Shown in pieces: positions 42,843 to 55,500 of a DNA stretch of 64,000 nucleotides; position 1 is the first letter of the stretch; the number at the start of each line of letters is the position of its first letter. Below the pieces are notes generated by a model. It was not told the origin of the DNA, made no database searches, and was given only the letters and a program-made list of their open reading frames with translations. A program made the translations under genes and the position numbers. The stretch is from contig JAACJP010000004.1 in NCBI GenBank assembly GCA_013368375.1, forward strand, positions 1 to 64,000. The letters run 5' to 3'. Source of the stretch: Tricholomella constricta. Its lineage: Eukaryota > Basidiomycota > Agaricomycetes > Agaricales > Lyophyllaceae.

Positions 42843-44931
42843 ATGAGAGGAGCCGCAACTCTTGCTCTGGCCTTTCTCGCTTTCTTGCGATCCGTGATTG
42901 CAGAAGACTACCTGGTCTCTCGACAATTGCACCAAGGACATGTTAAGCGCGCTGACAGCTTCAATATCTGTATGTTATTTTTTTCGTCTGGAGCGTGTTT
43001 CCAATTGCAATGATTTTTTTGTAGCCATCTACCACGTCAACGACATCCATGCTCACCTGGACGAGATCAAGACATCTGGCACAGACTGCGTTAACGCAAC
43101 GCAGGGCTGCTATGGAGGCTATGCACGGATAAAGGGTGTCGTTGACGCGAAACGCCCCTCTTCGAACAACTCGCTCTTCCTTAACCTGGGCGATGAGTTT
43201 CAAGGGACGCTCTATTACAGCTTCTATGGAGGCGAGAAAATTGCGGATACCATCAACCAGCTGGGCTTTGACGCGATGACGTTGGGAAACCACGAGTTCG
43301 ACCAGGGCGAAAACTTTTTAGGCAACTTCGTACGTTCTAAATTCATGCTCTTTATATCCGCTTTCGACAACTTGCGTGTTCCTGAACTCTGCATATCGCT
43401 AGATCAAGAACGTTACTGTCCCCATTCTGTGCGCGAATATCAACTCCAAAGAGCAGACGATTAATTCAACCGTGAAGCCCTACAAAGTTTTTCCGCAATT
43501 CAAGACCGCAGGTATGTCTGCCGATTTTGGTTCCTACCCTCAGATAAAAATTCATGGCTTTCATTAGTTATCGCTGTCACGACTGACACCGTCCCGTCTA
43601 TCTCCAACCCCAGCGAAGATACTGTGTTCTCAGATCCCATTGCGACAGCACAATACTGGGCGGATTACGTCTACGAACACGAAAAAGTGGAGCGCGTTAT
43701 CGCTATGACTCACATTGGCTACAAAATCGACATTGAGCTGGCCAAGAAGACCCGGGGAATCCACATGATCGTCGGGGGCCACTCTCACACCCTGCTCGGC
43801 GATATGGCAGGTGCGCAGGGCAAATACCCAACCATAGAGACGAACCTGGACGGCGATGAAGTGTTCATTGTCACCGCGTGAGTAACCTACACCTCTTTCG
43901 TCCCTGTGATGCCACATGTCAATGCCTTCTCCCTTTGACAGGTGGAGGTATGGCGTCTACCTTGGCTACATTGACGTGGAATTTTCCGGACAAAAAGTGC
44001 TATCCTACACCGGCGGACCGATCCTCCTCGACAACACGACCCAACAAGACACCAAGCTGAACAAGCAGATCAAGGACTGGCGCGGTCCCTTCGAGGAGTT
44101 CGCCGCCGTCGTTGTCGGTTCGTCTTTCTTCTCGGCAGCATATCCTGAGTCCCCTCGTGACGCTAACGGCATGTGCAGGAACAACTGACGTCGAGCTCGA
44201 CCAATCGACATGCCAGATGAAGGAATGTACGCTCGGCAACGTCATGTGCGACGCCATGCTCGACGCGCGTGCCAACCAGAGCCACGTCGACGGATGCATC
44301 ATCAACGCTGGTGGCATCCGCGCCACCATCGACGCAGGCAACATCACACGTGGCGAGGTGCTCACAGCCTTCCCCTTCGGCAACAGCCTGACGGAGTTGA
44401 AGTTTACTGGCGAGGAGCTGTGGAAGGTCTGGGAGGGCCTCGTGGCAGGCGTCTCGCAGTTCAACGGACAGAAGACTACCTCTTTCGCGCAGGTGTCCAA
44501 GGGCATCCGCGTGACGTATAACCCGGAGAACGAAGCCGGGAAGCGGCTGATCAATTTGGAGATTGGGCAGGGCGCGGAGCTGAAGACGGTAGACTTGAAG
44601 AAGGAGTATACCATCGTAACGTTGGACTTCTTGGCAGGTGGGGGGGACAATATCTTCCCTGCGGTGAAGGAGATTGTGGCACTGGACACTCAGGCTGAAA
44701 GTGCGTCGTAGCCGTTCATTTTACACGATTCTGACGCTTTTCATCGTAGTTCTCACTGCGTACGTCGAGACGCACAGTCCCATCAAGACCGGAGTAGAGG
44801 GCAGGATCGTTGAAACCGATAAAACTAAGCCTGTTGTCCCCGGCTCCAGCAACGGTGCCCAAGCAGTAGTGCGCTCTGCCTGGATGCCTGCGGCTCTCTG
44901 CATGGGTGTACTTCTTTCTTTGGCACTGTAA
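42843..44931 (+). CDS. Secreted GPI-type 5'-nucleotidase
   Basis: The N-terminus is a signal peptide (MRGAATLALAFLAFLRSVIA). After an intron at 42970-43024 comes the metallophosphatase domain: IYHVNDIHAHLD (metal-binding Asp and His), NLGDEFQGT, MTLGNHEFDQG, MTHIGYKIDIELA and IVGGHSHTLLG. The 5'-nucleotidase C-terminal domain follows, with CIINAGGIRATIDAGNITRG, FPFGNSLTELKFTG and YTIVTLDFLAGGGDNIFP. A small last exon ends in a hydrophobic tail (MPAALCMGVLLSLAL) that fits a GPI-anchor signal. The intron after LGNF (43330 region, acceptor CGCTAG) restores VTVPILCANINSKEQ. The enzyme should hydrolyse extracellular nucleoside monophosphates or sugar nucleotides at the cell wall or membrane. All metal-site motifs are present. 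Confidence 0.9.
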
Positions 44932-46451
44932 TTTGACCTTGAGCAAGGAAGGGCAGAAGGCGAGTCAGATACCCCAAGAACACCCTTAATACAATTTTAC
45001 TTCAGGGCTTTGCGAGGCTAATACACTTTCCTTGAATCGTATTACCATTGACGTTCTCTCCACACATCATACCCGAAATCGCGCACATCGTTGTGGTCAG
45101 AAAAGTCGATTTCGTTGGACTCGTCATCTTATAAAAGCCGGCTGGATCTGATGATCATCTGGCGTTGCACGGGACTTGACGAAGTGGAACGTATCTATGA
45201 AGTAGAATCTCACTCAGAAAAACACAGAACAGAATGACATCGGCGGACCAAGGCGGGCCTAGATGGGGACCACGGGAATACAGATGTCCCATTCGGATAT
45301 AGGTAGCGCTGGGATGGAGATCAAGACATTTGTTTAGACGCGGGCAGCTGTAGAGAGGAAACCTGAATGGAAACGCGGAGGGATGCCAGGCTGATCGGGT
45401 ACCCCTTTCTTTATCGACGTTCGTAGACTGCAAGAGGCGAACAAACCTCGAGCGCATGTCCGAACTTGAGCCACAGAGACAAAACCTCTGCCTGCCCCAC
45501 GCGATTGCCGTCAACGCCTGGCCTCGTTGTACATCCCTCATTGCACAAGCTACACCTTCACAGTCTCTCGCTATCTCGATATGCTTTACGGCGATTGCGC
45601 AATACGATGCGCTCGAACCGAAGGAGGAGTGCCGCGCTTGGAGGCAGCTGGTAGAGCTCGAAGAATGACAAGGGAATGCTAATGGGGGAATTTGAGCAGG
45701 CCCTGACGAAAGCTGTACTCGTACCTCGCCTGAGCTGCTAAACTCACAAAGCGCCACTGCGTGCCCCACTTCCGCCCCCCTCCCACAGCACGACCAGTCC
45801 ACCAACAAGAAGGCGGCCGCTTCCAACGTCCGATGCAAGAAGTCTAGTCCCAGAAGAGGTATGATGAAAAGTATGGAAGTAGAGTTGTCCGGCTCCAAAG
45901 CACTGCTTGTCATTTTCTCAACTTGGGGAAATCACCATTGTGGCCTCCCTTCCAACTTCAACTTCAACTTTTGCACCCAATTTACGGATCGTCTCCCTGT
46001 CGGGTGGTTCCATTGGAGAGTACTTATTTACCAAGCCTACTGCTGGTTTCATTCCGTATGATTGGAAGTAGGAACCAGCGGGAATCGATGAGCTTGTCTC
46101 TCAAAATAGAATGATCCCGGCGTACCTGCCAAGGATTGTACCTTAGTTCATATTCGTTTGAACTGAGAACGCCTTGCGCACACTCTCGATCTCCTCTCAA
46201 GCTCAAGCTTCAACAAGTTCCAAAGTCATATTCATTCCTGCCCGCCTCATGGGATCAGGAATATCTTTGTGAGTCAAGCCTTCTCGTTGTATTCACTCAA
46301 CCCTAATGTATAGGCCAACGACCGCCTACACATGGTGGAGTTCACTCTTCGGCGCCAACAGAACGAGGGATCGAGTCCTTGCAAGTACTCCCCTCACTTT
46401 ATTATTCTCAAAGTGACTTTTCTCCACTAGACTCCGTCTCCGTTCGATGCT
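44932..46451. other. Intergenic stretch with one long doubtful ORF
   Basis: A 252-residue minus-strand ORF (45155-45913) is open but cysteine/serine-rich, has no family resemblance and is mirrored by other open frames, so I do not call it a gene. Around 46250-46430 two short exon-like pieces (MGSGISL; PTTAYTWWSSLFGAN) may be upstream exons of the kinase gene, but the frame does not join cleanly. Confidence 0.4.
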
Positions 46452-47312
46452 ATGTCAGACGAAGAGGCAATCGCATTGCTCGAAAGCTGTTATTCTTCAC
46501 CACGTCTGGGTCCTCTCAACTCCTTTGGCTACCGTGCCGCAGTGTGGCGAATCGCACCAGATACCGTCGCCAAGCTCCTCCGTTCGCCTGTCGAGGTCTA
46601 CTTGATGAATCTTGCCTCATCGCAAACCTCCATCCCCATTCCTAGAATCCGTCGATGCATCACATGCAAGGGGCAACAATTTCTGCTCATGGAATACGTC
46701 GAGGGCAGTGACATTTACGAGATCTGGCCATCTCTCAGTCTCTGGCGCAGGTTCAGGGTGGTTTGGACGCTTCGAGGATATGTTCAACAGCTCCGCGCTT
46801 TAGAGCTTCCGAACAAAGGTATCCCTGGACCCATCCAAGCCTCGGGAGCGCCTTTATTATGCCAGGGGCATTATTTCTCGGAGAGAGGCGCAGGTCCGTT
46901 CGGATCCTACGCCGCGATGACCGCGTGGTACAACGGCCGAAGCCGCTTGAACAGCGTACTCCTCGACCCGTCCATTCGGAATGCATCCATGATCCCGGAG
47001 TCCAAAACGTTCTTTGACGACTCGATGCCGCTTGTTTTCACTCACGGCGATATCAGCCCAGCCAACATCCGCTTAGGAAAGGATGATACGGTGTGGCTGC
47101 TCGACTGGGAGCGTGCTGGTGCCTATCCCAAGTGGTTCGAGTATGCCAACGTGAGGGCTTATGACAGGCATCACGATAACGATGAATCGGGATGGCCCCG
47201 TGGATTTGACTGGTTTATTCCCTTGATCGCCGGCTGGTACAAGACACAATTGTTATTCTTGAAGAACAACGCGACGGGCATTGGACATTATGGATTTGAA
47301 GGGTTCGATTAG
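46452..47312 (+). CDS. APH-like phosphotransferase (kinase-fold) protein, 286 aa
   Basis: One uninterrupted frame starts MSDEEAIALLESCYSSPRLG. It has an N-lobe with VAKLLRSPVEVYLMNLASSQ and the hinge QQFLLMEYVEGSDI, and a catalytic loop FTHGDISPANIRL with His198, Asp200 and Asn205, then LLDWERAG with Asp near 218. This H-G-D-x-x-x-x-N and D-W-E pair is the hallmark of the aminoglycoside phosphotransferase (APH/choline kinase) fold. Many fungal members have no known substrate, so an antibiotic-resistance role should not be assumed. An in-frame TPSPFDA lies directly upstream after a CTAG acceptor, so the true start may be in an earlier exon. Confidence 0.78.
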   Translation: MSDEEAIALLESCYSSPRLGPLNSFGYRAAVWRIAPDTVAKLLRSPVEVYLMNLASSQTSIPIPRIRRCITCKGQQFLLMEYVEGSDIYEIWPSLSLWRRFRVVWTLRGYVQQLRALELPNKGIPGPIQASGAPLLCQGHYFSERGAGPFGSYAAMTAWYNGRSRLNSVLLDPSIRNASMIPESKTFFDDSMPLVFTHGDISPANIRLGKDDTVWLLDWERAGAYPKWFEYANVRAYDRHHDNDESGWPRGFDWFIPLIAGWYKTQLLFLKNNATGIGHYGFEGFD

Positions 47313-50300
47313 TCGGATGTGTGGAGGACACACGGACGCGGGCCTGTCTGGGGCGTGGACACGGATGTACGGAACGTGAAGGGATACGCTGATGACGATA
47401 GGCGGTCTTTGATGCCAGTGAGACGCCGAAGACGAGTTGCGCTTTCCTTATGCTGCAGACGTGGACTGCGGAGAATTTGTCTAGCGATGTTTTCCTCTCA
47501 TGGATATTACGCTGTTTTCGTTGATAAGCTCTGCTGACGCGGCTTGGTTGCAGACCTTCTTCACTGCGTGGTTTCTTTCATATCGCCCCCCCGCCCAGCG
47601 TCTCCCGCAACTCCCATATTATGTAAATGGTTGCAGGTCTTGTTGCATTTGTTTTCCTTCGCTCGCTTCTGTTGTTCGTAGGGCTCACCACAGGATGAAA
47701 CTTAATCCACGAAGAACTTTTGGGCATTCGTGGATAGTGATGCGCCTCATGAATGGCGATCGTGCTCCTACTATGAAAATATTGGACTACGGAGAAATCA
47801 CGCTTATCATGAGCGCGATGGGAAAACGCCCGATTACATAGCTAGTCCGTTCCATGATCTACGTTTTAACATCTTACCTGGCGCCCCCTATCTGGTGCCT
47901 CCTGTTAAGTTTACTCTTGTATCTCTGTCCATTCACATTCCTTGAAATACTACACTCGCGATGTGCTTCACTCCGACAGAGTATCGTATCTGTAGCGGCT
48001 GGCTTTTAGACTAGTCAACGGCGTCGTCGTCCAACCTCCCAGTGAGTCCTCGCGCTGCCGGACCCCGGATCAAAAAGTCCCAAATCCGGCCTTGCCCTTT
48101 TCTTGTTCTCTGGGTTTGAAACGTCCCTACCTTCAGCTGCGCTCATCGTCCAATCGACCTTCCCCATACCTCAAGGATTTACGTTCTCCTCCATCTTCAG
48201 TGAATCTTGACGGCTTCCGAGGGCCCGTACTCTATCGTGGACGCCTCACTCATCCCAAATCTGAAAGCCGATTCCAGTTCCTCACTCAGGATCATGTTTA
48301 TCGACAAGAACACCTCGGTTGCTAGATGGGTTCATGCTAGATGGGTTCATGAACTTCAACGCTCACGTTCACTTCCTGTAACTCTAAGTCTCAAAACCTA
48401 CGCTCTCAACCTTGCGTCGAACTTGCTTTGGTGCTCTTCTACCCACGGCTTGACCCTTCCCGACCTTCTGGCTCGTCTCGCTGAGCAGGGCAGAGGGCTA
48501 CTCTCTGGCGCACATCCGTTCTCTAGATTGAATGAATCCAATTTCTGCTCTACATGACAACAAACGAAGAGACGCGTGCACTCGATCCTTCCCAGCCCAT
48601 TCCGCTTATCTCTGAAGCTACCGCTCGAATCATTCATTTCTCTTGGTCTCATGCAGCTACTGACCGCCTTGTTGGGCTATCGTACGTCTCAGGAAGTCCT
48701 TCCAGCTCGTCAGAGGACTCCACAGCTTTGTTCGACTCTGTACGTTTTCTATGGAGCTCGATATATGCGCTTTTGGGAGGGTCACTACGTTGCCTATTCC
48801 TCAGCGCTCAGCGCCCAAAAGCTTGTGATGGCTAAATGACATACTCCTGCTCTCGTTTCTGACCTATCATCTCCCCACACTTCGAATGGAAAATCGATTC
48901 AATTCTGCCTATATGCGCTCTGCCCATTCCTTCAGTCTCGGCAGTACTGCCACCGTTACTTTGAGGGCTCGATCACGATATCGCCTTCGCGTAGTCTCTG
49001 GGACGCCTCCCGCTGGCGTGAATGGGCCGTCGACCGTTGACCGAAATATTTGCATATATTCATCGATGTTGTTGCGGGTGCCCGTGACCATGCGCCCACG
49101 TCGCAGCTTCGAAAAAGCTCTGACAATCCTCAGACTCGCCATTTCTCACCCCTCTGAGTCGATCGTATTTAACTGGCCAGTCGAACCTTGTGGTTCTGTT
49201 CCGGTACGTTACAACGTTCCCACTCCGGGTTGTTAAGACGCAAAAATGGGTGAGAATCTGGGCGTAAAGAGGGAAGGGCATGCGCTTTGCCCAGCACTCT
49301 GCTATGGGTGTTCACTGTCGCAGCAGTTTCACTACCTGTTAGCCCGTTCCCCAACGATTCCTGAGCTGGACATCTATGAACTGGGCGGCGCCCTATTGAG
49401 CATGACGTATGGGTTCTGTTCAGTCTTTTAATGCACTGATCTTCGGCTTAGGGACTGCAGAAATACGAGGTTCTCGAGGCAATCATACCCCTTTCGGAGT
49501 CTATGAAAAGCCCCGTGCGGCACCTGTGAAACGTTCCGGGGCGGACTCGGCCCATCCACGCGCCGTCAGTTTTTGGAAGGGAACGACCACGCATCCGCTA
49601 TATAAACATCAACCTTCCCATCAAGCATATCGGATAGAAACTGCCCCAGCGTGCGATGAGAATCACCATTTCCCGTGGATTCTTTCTCAAATGGGGTGAG
49701 GCTATACAGAACACCACATGCACGTCTCGCTCTTGATGCTGAATACTATATCCCCGCTTCTCCTCTCGTGGCTCATCCTCACCTCCACCACCGCCGTACG
49801 ATCATAATTCGTACATAGTGACATGAGCGAAACCATCGCCGTCCCACGCTCGTTCACATGGATATTTGTAGCCAACCTCCTCCTTCCCTACGGCACTCGT
49901 GCATGCGCACCCATCAAATTTTGTCCGAGATGCGGTGGTCCCGAGCCACTAACCGATGAGGGAACGATTGGTGTATGTAATCATTCATCGTGGGACTGCA
50001 CTCCAAAAAAGAACGTCCAATGCACGATGAGTACTGTCCTTGTTGTTATGCTGTTCTCTGCCTCTCACTTGGAATGTACTTGCATATCTGGCCTTCAACC
50101 ACTCGTGTTTAGGATGTTTCTCAAAATCTCGGTCGAAAACTTTTCGTTTCTCTGTTTGTCTCCGACAAGTGCACCTCGCGTTCGCCGATGACCTCACTCT
50201 TAACTGGACGCTTCTGTGGTTCGGGTCCACATATTTACCAAACGTTTCGTCATGGAAGCACCACTCTTCAACTACTTATGTGACACATTCCCACTTCAGC

Positions 50301-50527
50301 CCTCTTCGTCGGGGTATTTTGACAGAAAGAATTCGACCTGTCGCAAGTGATGCCGCCTTTTCCCAGCTCGCATCCGCAAATGGCTCTATTTCTCCCAGCC
50401 TATTACCACATCGCATATTACTTCTAGAACTAGAGCCCATGCACAGTCCGTAAAACTGCATCGCAGACCAAACAGAACTGCCCCGAACTGGCTCTCCCTA
50501 CATTCCTTGCCACAATCACGTTCAGGT
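47313..50527. other. Long stretch without a recognised gene
   Basis: Several ORFs of 75-137 residues occur. The most protein-like is 49823-50191, which opens MSETIAVPRSFTWIFVANLL and carries FCPRCGGPEPLTDEG with further Cys residues, possibly a small secreted or zinc-ribbon protein. Around 48090-48840 adjoining plus-strand ORFs have even composition but no motif. Nothing firmer can be said. Confidence 0.3.
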
Positions 50528-52595
50528 ATGGTCGACGTTGCGCGAAACCAAGGAGCGCTCCTGCTCGGCGGCTTCGTTGCTGCAGGGTATGTCGAAATTC
50601 TCCAACCGCTCGAAAACTACTTAGAGTGGAAACAAAAACAGGCTCTCGGGAATCGTCGCAGTGCAGGCAATCGTGTATTTCAAACTCTACCCCTTGGATT
50701 CGCCAATCCTCAAAACATTGGTAGGCTCTTATAGTTTTATCAGCTAACTGCTCAAGTTTATTAACCCCTTCAGGTACTTGTCATATGGGAAGTCGTTGTC
50801 CCTTCACCCAGACCGTCTTAGCTGACCTGGTAATAGGAGCCTTGACTTGGCTCACAGTGGTCTCGTGTGCGCGGCGGTGTGGAATTACCTCATTCAGGAC
50901 TATGGGCACGCAGAGGATATCAACTCAATTCCAATGTAAGTATTAGCTCGCGCTGAAAGCCCATCATTCTCTGCAAACGACTCAATGGCTTTTACGGCGC
51001 CGCGGGATTAGGTCATTATCCGTATGTTCGCTTCTCATTCCTCCAGTCCCCGCGAAATCTAACCATAGTGGAAAATTGACAGCTCACCATCGTTTTCACG
51101 GCAAGTTGCGACTTCTCGGCATCGTCACCCTGTTTCTGATCTTCCTGACAGGCAATTCTTACATTTTTTGTCCATTGGTGAGTTATTTATAACTATAACT
51201 AACTTCGAAATATTCGATGTTGACAGTCTAAAAGTTTCTTTGCACACCGCATTTTTCTCTGTATGTGAGATAAGGTTACAAACTTTCACTTCGATCTAAC
51301 TTGCTCTGCAAGTGAGCAAAAAGAATTGTTGGCTTACAGTGCCGATAGTAAGCCAGAATGGATCATTTGACGAGTTCTTACGACGTTGCCAAATAGCTTT
51401 TCCTTGCGACATGCCGGCTGTGTAAGTTCAGCCAATTTCAAACAGTCGATGGTTGTTCTCAACAGTTTCACTTTCCTCGAAAAGGCTCGGCATCTGGTAC
51501 GTTGCACAATGTTGTCCTCTTCATCAGTCTAACTCTGTCTCCCAGCCACCAGCGCGGAAATGTTAGCCTTCATGATTCAATCCTCTTATTGATCTTTCTA
51601 ACAACATCTTCGCCCATTAGGATTCGTGTCAAAATGTTCACCCTGTTCAAAGCCCAGTTCCGCGTACGTGAATCTAGCAATTGCCCAAAGTATCTTTTCC
51701 GCCTAAATGTTACAACTGAAGTGGCTCTTTTCCCTTGGTCTCGCACTGTCGTCCATTGTCGATATACTTGTCACGCTTTCCTTGCTCGCGCTGCTTCAAA
51801 ATAGCCGTTCCAGATCACTAAGGTAAAGATCTGCCCCGTTTCTTACTTACTTAGCGTTTCATGATCAGAATCATCAAGCTTGGACCATATCATCGATGCG
51901 CTCATTCTGTACACAGTTGAAATCGGCTCCTTGACATGGCACGTAACGTCCCATTCGGCTATCTTCACGCGCTAACACGTCCATTCCGATACAGCGCTGG
52001 CACCATAATATCCATGATTTGCGTGAGAGTTCATCTTTAACGAGGACCTGCTAGAAATGACTTGAACGACAACATTCATAGTGGCTCACCATGAACAGCA
52101 ATCTGATTTTCATGGGCCTCCATTTCGTCATCGGCAAACGTAGGTGATCGCCCTTTAAGCGTCCCTGAAATTCTTTAAAGGAGGGTATTTATAGTATACG
52201 CCAACTCCCTGCTGGCCTCGTACGCCGTTTCCTTAAAACATCGCAAGATCGTCCTTTTTCATACTTTTACTGCCCACAGATTGAACACCCGCCACGAGCT
52301 CAGGCGTCACCGCCGCGCAACGCGGGATACTATCCTACCCTCCCTAGGCGGTCTCGACAGCCCACGCCGTCGAGAATTCCAATTTCCCAATCCGTTCCAG
52401 GTAAAGGAAGGCCTTCATCAATGTCCGCTGCCACGGTCTATCTCTCCACCAGGCTGATCGCGTTTTCTTTGTCCCCCCCCCCCTCAGAACTCGGAAATCC
52501 GGCTCCAGCATGTGCATGTCAACATCGAAAAGAGTGTGACGTACGACAGCGCTGCTGGATCCTTGCAAATGGCCTCTTGCACTGGCAGCAGCTAA
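50528..52595 (+). CDS. DUF6534 seven-helix membrane protein 3
   Basis: Starts MVDVARNQGALLLGGFVAAG (50528); after an intron the frame continues LSGIVAVQAIVYFKLYPLDS. Later exons give LDLAHSGLVCAAVWNYLIQD, AILTFFVHW, FFAHRIF, SKKNCWLTVPI, WLFSLGLALSSIVDILVTLS, LDHIIDALILYTVEIGSLT, SAGTIISMIC, NSNLIFMGLHFVIGK, VYANSLLAS then LNTRHELRRHRRATRDTILP, and a last exon IRLQHVHVNIEKSVTYDSAA with stop TAA at 52593-52595. It has the same exon plan and landmarks as the gene at 36415-38553. It has Cys where paralogues keep Trp in the SKKNW loop (NCW). No frame break was seen. Confidence 0.8.
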
Positions 52596-54002
52596 TTATC
52601 ATAAGTTATTGTGAATTTTTGTTCCGCATTGTATATTGTGTGTATCTTTATAACCCCCCATTCGACGGAGAGTTGTATCTTTATTATTCCGGGTTTGTAA
52701 CTTGTTTTCAATTTAAAATCGGACGTCTTTGGCTTCGGCTCCCTGTCACACAACAACCGTGACAACAAAAGATACCTGCTGCGATCAGCAAACCTCCCGA
52801 ATATTATCAACATACGCTCCCCCGTTCCATCTGAAACGAAAGAGCAATGATCCCAATTTCTGTAGGTAGTAGCTACTAGTGTTACACCCGCGAGAAGCCC
52901 GTATTCCGAAATCCCAAAAAAACAGATGGACTAATAAGGAGGTACAAGATGTGTTTTCGATCCAGCTCTCAACTCGCATCATCCCACTCTCGCAATAGCG
53001 GCCCACGGCTTCCAAAGCCCCGCTTAGATATCCCCGACGAAAGAGTTCCATTCCCATATTCCGAGTATCCATCCGGAGACATCATGCAGGATTCTGGAGG
53101 ACACTGGCAGGCGCAATGATCACGTCCCCCGCCGCCGATACCAATACAGGAAGCCGCGGTGCTTAGTATAGAACGCCTACCGGGGTACCGAGGTACCGGG
53201 GTAATAGCTGTTTCCGAAAATCGTACTTACCAGTACGGCTTGAGGATTGGACTCCATGAAAAATCTAAAGCTGTGACATCCAAGGATGAGGCTACTTTAA
53301 CTTATGTCAGATGAATGAACAACTTGATGATGATTTGCACGCGAGCGCAACTTTTGCTGTCGTGAATAAGAATAACTTATACTGGTAACTTGGCCCGCCC
53401 CACGGCGACGATCCAGATTACAGTTGAGCTACTCTTCAAACTCGAGGATGGGAGCGCACGCCGCAGATGCTTCCGGATCCAAACCACGCGCACACGGCTT
53501 CCAATTCAAATCGGTCCCACGTGCACGAGAGAGAGAGAGAGAGAGATAACACCAACACGCGTTTTCGGGAAAAAAAATTCAAAAGCTCTATGGACGACTC
53601 TGAAGAATGTTGGGGGGCTTGCGCTGTGTGGTACCTATTTCCCTGGACTTATGATAACAATAAAAATGATAAATAACGATCGCGACGCACTCAGAGTGTC
53701 CCATTTAAATTCGCATCGACTATATCGTGCTCCAAGCCATAAGATCCAGAGTTCGACGACGCTTCGTCATACTGCATAGCCTAACCCGTCAACTCATCTA
53801 TCAAATATTAATGCAGTTTGCCTCTATACTCAAAAAATCAACGCAAGGCACGTCCTTCCGCTCCAACGACAACCATCTTTTCCATTAAAGGTATAACAAA
53901 CAAGTTTCAACTTTCCTCCTCGTATATCCATCCATCCATACGTACACCTCTACCTACATCTACACCAACCCAGGGGGTGGACGGGAAGGGGTTTAGGATC
54001 CA
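52596..54002. other. Intergenic stretch without a recognised gene
   Basis: A 95-residue minus-strand ORF at 52785-53072 (MDTRNMGMELFRRGYLSGAL) has no recognised motif. A short GA run is at 53527-53546. Repeated ACCGGGGTACCGAGGTACC words lie near 53177-53203. Confidence 0.4.
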
Positions 54003-55500
54003 TCACAACCTCGACCGGGCCGAATCCTGAACCTGGACCGAGTCCAAAACCTCACACAACGAGTGGGCAAGGCGGTCTGGCTGTTCTTGAACGATCTACA
54101 GAGAGCGGGCGGAACGGATGAGGAGATTTGCCACTTTATGATGGGGGAAGGAAGGAAGGAAGGAAGGAAGGAAGGAAGGAAGGAAGGAAGGAAGGAAGGA
54201 AGGAAGGAAGGAAGGAAGGAAGTGCGCATATACACATACCATATGTCCTGCGCCTTTAACTTTCGTCACAGATGCCACGAAACGGCCCTCGGCCGCATCA
54301 CACAGCGACTCCTGTATGAATTCCGGTCTGTATTGCGCGTGAGCTCGGGGAGTGTCTCCTGGTGTGTGTGGGGGGGGGGTCGGTGTACGGTGCTCACATG
54401 AGATCGTTCTTGGTGCCCCAGACGAGGTGCACGGGGACAGCACAGCATATACGGCCAAGCAGGAGCGCGGATTCGAAATGGCCTTCCGCATCTGGGTAGG
54501 ACACCGCTTCTTGCTTGCGGTCGCATTTAAGCGTCACGGCGCCGCCCAGCGGCGGTGCGTCTTGCAGGCCGTGCTCCTGGAAGGACAGAACGTATCATGT
54601 CGTTAGCACATTCAGGGAATGAAGGACATAAAGGGAGAATGCCCCGACAGCGAGTACGCGCACGACGCGAGTGTCCCAGGTGTTCCAGGGGAACCGTTTA
54701 CTGAACCATTTGAACGCGACGTCTCGGGAGTCCCACGTGTCGCGTCGGACAGAGGTTGCGCTGACGGCGAAGTTCATGGTGGCCATTCGATCGTCGAGAT
54801 GGGCATTGAAGAGCTCCCTCGTTATTATCGCGGGTTCCACTAGGATGATAGCGGCGTATGGGAGTGCAGACAAGGGAAACTCTTTCGTCGTGAGCATACT
54901 GGCGGCGCGTAGAATGAGTACCGCAATGGATAACGGGAAAGGATTCAAAAGTGCTTACATTGCTCCAGCGCCGGCAGAATGTCCCAAAGCGACTATATGG
55001 TGGCCTTTCATCTTCGGAGAGCGTACGAACGCGGCGATCGCACTGGACCATTCATAGACCGCTAGGGACCGTGTCAGGCCAAACATCAAGTATCCAGATA
55101 CGGAGGTGGACTCACAAACCCCACCGGGACGACTCATCAGCGCTTCGCGATTGAGCACAGCGGCGTCCCCGTGGTTCTGCCAATCAAATGACCATGCTTC
55201 GCGGATACGATGGTTCTCGTCCTTGCTTTGCTGCAGCTCGAATATATGCTGGATGGTGGGCTCCCACTGCTCCTTGTCTGAAGATGATATAAAGTAAGGT
55301 AAGATTGGACGTTAAGGTATGGTAGACGTACGAGCTCCTATACAGTGCGTGAAGAGCAAGGTCAAGCCCCTCGTGTTCTCCGATGATTGACCTATCGTGT
55401 AGCACTTTGCAGTCATCTTCAGCCCAGAATCCGTCGAGTCTGAATCATGCCTTGGAACATAATCGAGCACAACAAAAGTCGAGTGCAGGTCCAGGGCCAT
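54003..55500 (-). CDS. Alpha/beta hydrolase
   Basis: Starts at 55500 as MALDLHSTFVVLDYVPRHDS; GLTLLFTHCIGA gives the oxyanion-region motif. The next exon reads KEQWEPTIQHIFELQQSKDE, IREAWSFDWQNHGDAAVLN and MSRPGG, then after an intron EWSSAIAAFVRSPKMKGHHI and VALGHSAGAGAM, with the nucleophile in G-H-S-A-G. Later exons give ILVEPAIITRELF, TLKCDRKQEAVSY, VHLVWGTKNDLM, ESLCDAAEGRFVASVTKVKG and AGHM (the catalytic His), and a last exon IVQEQPDRLAHSLCEVLDSV with a stop at 54003-54005. The order matches soluble fungal alpha/beta hydrolase-1 proteins; the substrate is unknown. The last intron (54096-54239) contains a 76-bp microsatellite. Confidence 0.82.
54146..54221 (+). repeat. (GGAA)19 microsatellite inside an intron
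   Basis: Nineteen tandem GGAA units fill just over half of the 144-nt last intron (54096-54239) of the minus-strand hydrolase, where they read as TTCC, lengthening its polypyrimidine region. Confidence 0.92.

Noticed and set aside
45155..45913. 252-aa minus-strand ORF as a gene
   Set aside because: The composition is odd (Ser/Cys-rich), no family resemblance is seen, and other frames are open opposite it; kept only as a note.
46452..47312. APH-like gene as an antibiotic-resistance determinant or foreign bacterial gene
   Set aside because: APH-fold proteins are abundant native fungal genes and nothing in the base composition marks it as transferred.
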